This document shows positions 59,067-64,000 of a DNA stretch of 64,000 nucleotides, one piece after another (position 1 is the stretch's first letter; the number at the start of each line of letters is the position of its first letter). The stretch is taken from NCBI RefSeq assembly GCF_030817055.1, contig NZ_JAUSYV010000001.1, positions 1,946,001-2,010,000 of the forward strand. Reading direction: 5' to 3'. The DNA comes from Bacillus sp. V2I10. GTDB taxonomy: Bacteria > Bacillota > Bacilli > Bacillales > Bacillaceae. Made by a program: the position numbers and the translations under genes. A model generated the notes under the pieces. That model was not told the origin of the DNA and ran no database searches. It saw nothing but the letters and a program-made list of their open reading frames with translations.

Positions 59067-60557
59067 TTATTCTACAATATCTGTAATCGGCCACCAGTGA
59101 AAGCCGTCTTTTTCTAGCATTTCATCTGCTGCTTTCGGGCCCATTGACCCGGCAGCGTAGTTAGGGAAGTCTGCTTTTGCTGATTCCCATGCTTTAGAGA
59201 TGGTATCAACATAGCTCCATGATAATGAAACTTCATCCCAGTGCGTGAAGTTTGTAGCATCTCCGCGCAGGCCATCGTAGATTAATTTTTCATAGGCTTC
59301 AGGCGTATTGAACTGATCGACACAATTGCTGCAATAGTCGAGTTTGATCGGTTTCACATATGATCCGCCGCCTGATTCTTTTGCATTCAAATGAAGGGTA
59401 ATGCCTTCATCAGGCTGAATATGAATGACGAGCAGGTTTGGATGCTTGCTGTCGACATCTTTTGAATATAGGTTCATCGGCAAATCTTTAAATTGAACAA
59501 CAATCTTTGTGGATTTTGCCGCCATTCGTTTTCCTGTACGGATGTAGAATGGAACACCTGCCCATCTGAAGTTATCAATCATGACTTTGCCTGCTACGTA
59601 TGTTTCTGTATTGGATTCGGTATCCACATTGCTTTCCTCGCGGTAGCCAGGAACCGTTTTTCCTTCAGATTCGCCCTTGCCGTACTGTCCGCGAACGAAG
59701 TAATCAGCAACATCTTTTTCCGTCATCGGGCGAAGGGCTCGCATGACCTTCACTTTTTCAGATCGGATTTCATCTGTTTCAAGCTTAATCGGCGGCTCCA
59801 TCGCTAGCAGGGCAACCATCTGCATAAGGTGATTCTGGACCATATCCCGAAGTGCGCCGGAGTTTTCATAGTAACGTCCGCGGTCTTCTACACCTAGCAC
59901 TTCGCTTGAAGTAACCTGGATATTTGAGATATAGCGGTTGTTCCAGACAGACTCAAACAATGCGTTTGAGAAACGGATCACTTCTATATTTTGGACCATT
60001 TGCTTTCCTAAGTAATGATCAATCCGGTAGATTTGATCTTCAGAAAAAGCTTCGCGGATTTCATCATTTAATTGCTGTGCTGAAGGCAAATCATGTCCAA
60101 ACGGTTTTTCGATCACAAGGCGGCTCCAGCCCTCTGTTGCAGTTAATCCCTCTTTTTTAAGATTGCGTGCAATCGTTCCGAAGAATTCAGGTGCCATGGC
60201 CATGTAGAACATCCGGTTTCCCGGGATTTGATACTTGCTGTCCATATCTGACAGGATACCTTTTAACTCTAAGTATGAAGATGGATTTGTCACATCGAAC
60301 GGATGATAATAAAAGTGTGATGAGAATTCTTCAAGCTCTGTTGATTGCTTAATCGATGATTGAATCGATTCACTGACATTCGAACGGAATTCTTCTTTCG
60401 TCCAGGGTCTTCTTCCTACACCGACAACTGCGAAATCAGCATCGATTTTCTTGCTGCGGTACAGGCGGTAGAGAGAGGGGAAAAGCTTGCGTTTTGCAAG
60501 GTCTCCTGTTGCTCCGAATATTACTATAACTGCTTTTGGTTTTTGTTCCGTATTCAT
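59067..60557 (-). CDS. zwf: Glucose-6-phosphate 1-dehydrogenase
   Basis: 496 residues. Nucleotide-binding FGATGDLAKRKLFPSLY at the N-terminus and active-site RIDHYLGKQMVQN. First step of the oxidative pentose phosphate pathway, producing NADPH. GTGAGGT stands upstream of ATG 60557. The last Cys-containing segment LDYCSNCVDQF has two nearby cysteines, perhaps redox sensitive (inference). Transcribed toward the MFS gene. Confidence 0.97.
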   Translation of the reverse strand: MNTEQKPKAVIVIFGATGDLAKRKLFPSLYRLYRSKKIDADFAVVGVGRRPWTKEEFRSNVSESIQSSIKQSTELEEFSSHFYYHPFDVTNPSSYLELKGILSDMDSKYQIPGNRMFYMAMAPEFFGTIARNLKKEGLTATEGWSRLVIEKPFGHDLPSAQQLNDEIREAFSEDQIYRIDHYLGKQMVQNIEVIRFSNALFESVWNNRYISNIQVTSSEVLGVEDRGRYYENSGALRDMVQNHLMQMVALLAMEPPIKLETDEIRSEKVKVMRALRPMTEKDVADYFVRGQYGKGESEGKTVPGYREESNVDTESNTETYVAGKVMIDNFRWAGVPFYIRTGKRMAAKSTKIVVQFKDLPMNLYSKDVDSKHPNLLVIHIQPDEGITLHLNAKESGGGSYVKPIKLDYCSNCVDQFNTPEAYEKLIYDGLRGDATNFTHWDEVSLSWSYVDTISKAWESAKADFPNYAAGSMGPKAADEMLEKDGFHWWPITDIVE

Positions 60558-60772
60558 GTATTGTACCTCACTTTATATCAGCCGGATTTATTAAAAAAGT
60601 ATGTAACCTGTTTAAGTACTTAATTTTAATGCTAAAAATGAAGTAAATCAAACATTTAAGTTTATTTTCATACATAAGTAGTATGAACCAATTGATTAAA
60701 ATCCATAAATCGGAAAAAAAGATAAAAGATGAAATAATACTCGGTCGCAGGAAAGATCCTTGTTGATGTTGA

Positions 60773-61122
60773 ATGGAAGGGACCAAAGTCCGTTTCCTGT
60801 CTCTGGAAAACGGCATGAATCTTCCCTTTATTGAAAAAGGATCACGCCCTGACGAGGATAAGAAAGCTGCGTCACGGTTGCTTATGGCAATCACTACAGC
60901 CTTTAGGTCGGCGATAAGTGGAAAGCCGGAGGGGACATTTATACCGTAACAGCGCATGTGCACTTGCCGGATTACATTTACGGCGTACAAAATGAGAACG
61001 ATCTGTTTATGATTCCAAGATCTTTGGTGCAAAGATACCGCTCCCGGTGTCTTTTCGCATTAATTCAGGCGTTCTATTCTTTTAAAAGGATCGGTTGTCC
61101 AAGTTTCGCAGGGAACGGCTGA
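60773..61122 (+). pseudogene. Decayed unknown gene with one frameshift
   Basis: The 502-base gap upstream of zwf holds a coherent but broken coding sequence. Frame 1 from ATG 60773 reads MEGTKVRFLSLENGMNLPF and on to LLMAITTAF near 60904. Loss of one base there moves the frame to VGDKWKAGGDIYTVTAHVHL and DYIYGVQNENDLFMIPRSLV, open to 61122. The final part overlaps the nudix gene and may not belong. No good ribosome binding site. Family not recognised. The bases 60558-60772 show no gene. Confidence 0.4.
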
Positions 61123-61519
61123 TTTAGAGACCATGGCATCAAGTACACGGGGAACTAAGTGATCCCGGCTAATATAGTGTTTGATCGTTTCTTTCTCCAG
61201 TTTAAAAAAAGCTGCTTCCATGATTTCATCCGGCTGTTTTTCAAGTTTCCCGCTCTGCAGCTCAGCATGAAACACGATGTTTAAAATGCTGCCCGTCGGG
61301 ATGAAATAAACTCCGCTTATGCCTATATGCTGAATAATAAACCCTGTTTCCTCAAGAATCTCGCGGCAGAGGGCCTGCTCGAGCGGCTTGCCTTCTTCAA
61401 CCTGGCCTCCTGGAAGCTCCCATGTGTCTTTTCGGTGGAATGTTTTCACCAGCAGCACTTCATTGTTTTTATTTGTAATGAAAGCAGATCACAGCCACGA
61501 TGTGTTTTGGAGTTTTCAT
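61060..61519 (-). pseudogene. Nudix hydrolase gene with a frameshift near its start
   Basis: The Nudix box GGQVEEGKPLEQALCREILE plus ETG is complete, as is the C-terminus. The good start is ATG 61519 with GAAAGGGGATTCT upstream, reading MKTPKHIVAV, but that frame stops at once. Skipping one base at about 61489 continues as SAFITNKNNEVLLVKTFHRK into the Nudix domain. So one extra base separates start and domain. The shorter frame from GTG 61458 (132 residues) lacks the first beta strand and a ribosome binding site. Substrate would be a nucleoside diphosphate derivative, otherwise unknown. Confidence 0.75.
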
Positions 61520-61644
61520 AGAATCCCCTTTCTTCAAGCTATTGATATATTCTTCTAAACCATTTAAATCCCTTTTCATTCTTCATATTTTCCGGGAAGT
61601 CATGTATTCTAATAGATAAGAAAATCGGACGAGGTGAAGCAATT

Positions 61645-62574
61645 TTGGATCTGCTGTTTTTAGGAACGGGTGCGGGAATGCCCGCAAAAGCAAGAAATGT
61701 CAGCTCAATCGCGCTGCGTCTTTTAGAGGAACGCAAATCCGTCTGGCTGTTTGACTGCGGGGAGGCAACGCAGCATCAAATTTTATATACTACAATAAAA
61801 CCGAGGAAAATTGAAAAAATCTTTATAACACATATGCATGGTGATCATATATTCGGATTGCCGGGTTTTTTGGGGAGCCGTTCGTTTCAGGGAGGGGAAG
61901 AGCCTCTGACGATTTATGGTCCTGCCGGAATTAAAGAATATGTTCAGTCTTCTCTTCAGCTTAGTTTTACACATTTAAAATATCCGCTTGAAATCGTTGA
62001 AATTGACGAAGGTCTTGTTTTTGAAGATGAGCAATTTACTGTTGCGGCGAAGAAACTGGAACACGGCGTTCCTTCATACGGTTACCGGATTACTGAAAAG
62101 GATGCTCCGGGCATGCTCCTTGTGGACAAATTAAAAGAGGAAGGAGTAGGGCCGGGTCCTGTTTATAAAAAATTAAAAGATGGCGAAACCGTTTATTTAG
62201 AAGACGGCAGAGTGTTATCTGGCGCTGACTTTCTTGGAGCACCTAAAAAAGGAAGAGTTGTGGCAATATTAGGAGATACGAGAACATGTCCGCAAATTCT
62301 GGATCTTGCACGAAACGCAGACATGCTTGTCCATGAGGCGACGTTCGGTGAGGAAGATGAACTGCTTGCATACCAGTATTTTCATTCCTCAACAACCCAG
62401 GCTGCAGCAGCTGCTTTAGAAGCAAATGCAAAAAAACTGGTTCTGACTCACATTAGTGCCCGCTATCAGGATGATGATAAGGACACACTCTTAAGTGAAG
62501 CAGCCTCAATATTTACTAACACATCGGTTGCGGAGGATTTTTCATGTTTTGAAGTGGAGAGAGCAAATGACTAA
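61645..62574 (+). CDS. rnz: Ribonuclease Z
   Basis: 309 residues, metallo-beta-lactamase fold. Zinc motif FITHMHGDHIFGLPG, then LFLGTGAGMPAKARNVSS at the N-terminus, GDTR, and LTHISARYQ near the C-terminus. Removes 3' trailers from tRNA precursors lacking CCA. TTG start 61645 with GAGGTGA upstream. Overlaps the next gene by 8 bases. Confidence 0.96.
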   Translation: MDLLFLGTGAGMPAKARNVSSIALRLLEERKSVWLFDCGEATQHQILYTTIKPRKIEKIFITHMHGDHIFGLPGFLGSRSFQGGEEPLTIYGPAGIKEYVQSSLQLSFTHLKYPLEIVEIDEGLVFEDEQFTVAAKKLEHGVPSYGYRITEKDAPGMLLVDKLKEEGVGPGPVYKKLKDGETVYLEDGRVLSGADFLGAPKKGRVVAILGDTRTCPQILDLARNADMLVHEATFGEEDELLAYQYFHSSTTQAAAAALEANAKKLVLTHISARYQDDDKDTLLSEAASIFTNTSVAEDFSCFEVERAND

Positions 62575-63112
62575 AATCATATATGCTGTTCGGCATTGTC
62601 AGGCGAAGGGTCAGGCATTTGATGCTGAGCTTACAAATGAAGGACTTGCCCAGGCTTTAGATCTTGCTGAGTTTTTTAAAGGACTTGAAGTTGACAAAAT
62701 CATCTCAAGTCCCTTTCTCCGTGCCATTCAAACGGCAGCTCCGCTTGCCGAAAAGAAAAAGCTTGAACTGCACCTTGATAAGCGTTTATCCGAAAGAGTG
62801 ATGAGCGGAAAGAGCATGGATGATTGGAAAGACAGGCTTAAGGATACATTTGACGATCTGTCTCTTGCATTTGAAGGAGGCGAGTCTAACCAATCGGGCT
62901 TGGAGCAGGTTTGTTCTCTTCTGGCCGAGATTACTGCTGCAAAAGAAAAACATACAATACTTGTCAGTCATGGAAATTTAACAACCTTGCTGCTGAGATC
63001 TTTTGATCATTCATTCGGATATGATCATTTGATGAGCATGTCGAATCCCGATGTGTTTAAAATTATTCTCAAGCACGATGGGAAAGCGGACATTCAGAGA
63101 ATATGGAGTTGA
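62567..63112 (+). CDS. Histidine phosphatase (phosphoglycerate mutase-like) family protein
   Basis: 181 residues. The N-terminal phospho-histidine motif reads VRHCQAKGQ rather than the usual RHG. Later SSPFLRAIQTA and VSHGNLTTLLLRSF give the second catalytic His. Cytosolic phosphatase of unknown substrate. ATG 62567 inside the rnz 3' end is chosen. The earlier frame would overlap rnz by more. Translation is probably coupled to rnz. Its stop lies within the next promoter. Confidence 0.87.
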   Translation: MTKIIYAVRHCQAKGQAFDAELTNEGLAQALDLAEFFKGLEVDKIISSPFLRAIQTAAPLAEKKKLELHLDKRLSERVMSGKSMDDWKDRLKDTFDDLSLAFEGGESNQSGLEQVCSLLAEITAAKEKHTILVSHGNLTTLLLRSFDHSFGYDHLMSMSNPDVFKIILKHDGKADIQRIWS

Positions 63113-63137
63113 CAAAGGAGAAAGGACCAGATAAAAT
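63109..63137 (+). promoter_or_regulatory. Sigma-A promoter of rpmG
   Basis: TTGACA-17-TAAAAT, a very good match. The -35 overlaps the stop codon of the phosphatase gene. Confidence 0.75.
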
Positions 63138-63146
63138 AATATTATC

Positions 63147-63167
63147 AAATCGTAACTATTACGTTTT
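63147..63167. promoter_or_regulatory. Zur operator in front of rpmG
   Basis: AAATCGTAAC-T-ATTACGTTTT differs from the B. subtilis Zur consensus AAATCGTAAT-N-ATTACGATTT at two of 20 fixed positions. It starts about three bases after the predicted transcription start. Confidence 0.75.
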
Positions 63168-63191
63168 ATGATTTATAGGAGGAAATATGAC

Positions 63192-63341
63192 ATGAGAGTG
63201 AACGTAACCCTGCAATGCACCGAGACTGGTGATCGCAATTACATAACAAAAAAGAACAAACGAAACAATCCAGACCGTCTGGAATTGAAAAAATATTCAC
63301 CCAGACTTAAAAAAGTAACCCTGCACCGCGAAACAAAATAA
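63192..63341 (+). CDS. rpmG: Zinc-independent ribosomal protein L33 paralogue
   Basis: 49 residues, MRVNVTLQCTETGDRNYITK then a KKNKRNN stretch and LELKKYSPRLKKVTLHRETK. This is L33, but the zinc-holding CxxC pairs are lost. Only Cys9 remains, TETG replaces TECG and YSPR replaces a CPR-type end. Such C-minus copies replace zinc-containing L33 under zinc starvation. AGGAGG is 8 bases before ATG 63192. The Zur box in front agrees with this role. Confidence 0.93.
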   Translation: MRVNVTLQCTETGDRNYITKKNKRNNPDRLELKKYSPRLKKVTLHRETK

Positions 63342-63348
63342 TGATTGA

Positions 63349-63388
63349 GGAGGAACGGCATCAGATTTTGATGAAGTTCCTTTTTTCT
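63349..63388 (+). terminator. Terminator of rpmG
   Basis: AGGAAC...GTTCCT outer stem with inner CATCA/TGATG, followed by TTTTTTC. Confidence 0.75.
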
Positions 63389-63503
63389 TGCCTGAAAATG
63401 GCGAAATAGTGCAGATTATTTCCCTGTACGGATAACAGGAATACAGCTTAAAGGCCTAGAATATAAAAAATAACAGGAGACACTTGAAGAATGGGGGGAT
63501 TTA

Positions 63504-64000
63504 GTGAATAAATACAAAGTATTCTTAGGTTTATTCATTTGTTTTGGTCTGGCCTTTGTCATCTGGTCAATGACAGAAATATCACAATCCTTCGATGAGC
63601 CTCTTGAAGCGCTGCAGCATACGAAACATGATATGGAAGTAGTCATTCCAGCCTATAAAATAAATGATGAAGCCCTCTTCTTTTTTATTGACCAAAAGAA
63701 TCATCTGGGAATGGCTTTTTTAAAAGAAGGAATTTATGGATGGAAAGCTGGGTCCATCTCAACGAATCCGCTCGAAGACCGTCCAGCTGAAAGTGAACTT
63801 TTAAATTATCATTTCTACGGAAACTCAATGATCTATGGTCTTCTCTCAGATGAGAAAGGATCTCTGGAAGTGAAAATAAACGGGGCCGAAGCACGCACTC
63901 TCCAAGTAGGCGGCATGCTGGAGAAAGAAATCGCCCAAAAATACAATCTGCAAAACACGGTCCTCTGGTATTATCAGCAAGATGAGCTGGTGCCCGGAGG
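63504..64000 (+). CDS. Membrane-anchored protein of unknown function, 3' truncated
   Basis: At least 165 residues, open at the right edge. GTG 63504 with GGGGGG 5 bases upstream. An N-terminal hydrophobic helix (about 4-22, YKVFLGLFICFGLAFVIW) is a signal or anchor. The rest is soluble and probably outside the cell: EVVIPAYKINDEALFFFIDQ, then a charged beta-rich region. No known motif recognised. A GTG start with a strong ribosome binding site and a continuous frame support a real gene. Confidence 0.75.
   Translation, partial: MNKYKVFLGLFICFGLAFVIWSMTEISQSFDEPLEALQHTKHDMEVVIPAYKINDEALFFFIDQKNHLGMAFLKEGIYGWKAGSISTNPLEDRPAESELLNYHFYGNSMIYGLLSDEKGSLEVKINGAEARTLQVGGMLEKEIAQKYNLQNTVLWYYQQDELVPG

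Noticed and set aside
60568..61032. 154-residue minus-strand open frame upstream of zwf
   Set aside because: Composition is not protein-like, there is no ribosome binding site, and it runs over the zwf leader. The plus-strand broken gene explains the coding signal better.
1..64000. Prophage, insertion sequence, CRISPR array, toxin-antitoxin or defence island
   Set aside because: No integrase, transposase, spaced direct repeats or known defence proteins were seen. Gene order is that of the conserved Bacillus core.

Overview
The window is a stretch of chromosome from an endospore-forming, AT-rich Bacillota of the Bacillaceae. The gene order follows the Bacillus subtilis yqh-spoIIIA-spo0A-bkd-yqi-yqj region almost gene for gene: mntR, yqhO-yqhV, spoIIIAA-AH, accBC, nusB, folD, xseAB, ispA, dxs, argR, recN, spoIVB, spo0A, bkdR, bkd operon, art, yqjA-E, gnd, zwf, rnz. 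Features not expected from B. subtilis 168 are a coenzyme-B12 (class II) ribonucleotide reductase at the left edge, a mutA-mutB-meaB methylmalonyl-CoA mutase cluster, and a zinc-independent L33 paralogue. The genus is a guess (Metabacillus/Cytobacillus-like). I see no rRNA, tRNA, CRISPR array, prophage or insertion sequence.

Layout. 1-7.2 kb: 3' end of nrdJ, mntR, a patatin-like lipase, conserved yqh membrane proteins, aroQ, an Xaa-Pro peptidase, efp. 7.2-12.5 kb: the spoIIIA operon for the mother-cell side of the feeding-tube complex, with a sigma-E-like promoter. 12.7-22 kb: accBC, yqhY, nusB, folD, xseAB, ispA, dxs, tlyA. 22-27 kb: argR, recN, spoIVB, spo0A with its 0A boxes and sigma-H promoter. 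27-38.6 kb: small genes, then bkdR and a sigma-54-dependent ptb-bcd-buk-lpdV-bkdAA-bkdAB-bkdB operon. 38.7-45.7 kb: bmrU, mutAB-meaB, bacilliredoxin brxB. 45.9-50 kb: arginine-type ABC importer artPQR, yqjA, an L,D-transpeptidase. 50-57.2 kb: prli42, methylmalonyl-CoA epimerase, carboxyltransferase yqjD, yqjE, msrA, dinB, gndA. 57.3-64 kb: Pmp3-like protein, MFS exporter, zwf, two decayed genes, rnz, a histidine phosphatase, Zur-controlled rpmG, and the 5' end of an unknown membrane-anchored protein.

How it fits together. The bkd enzymes turn valine, isoleucine and leucine keto acids into acyl-CoA. Epimerase, carboxyltransferase and B12 mutase can carry the propionyl-CoA part on to succinyl-CoA. 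All three loci carry CcpA cre-like sites, so they look like one carbon-controlled route split over three operons. BkdR probably recognises a TGCAA-N4-TTGCA palindrome that lies both upstream of ptb and at the start of its own transcript.

No wholly unknown multi-gene system was found. The strongest unusual points are an apparent ATT start codon for spoIIIAD, a near-perfect Zur operator over a cysteine-poor L33 gene, the paired BkdR palindromes, two neighbouring frameshifted genes near 61 kb, a two-copy palindromic repeat in opposite orientations around 46.7 and 50.1 kb, and an orphan terminator upstream of dinB that may end a small RNA.
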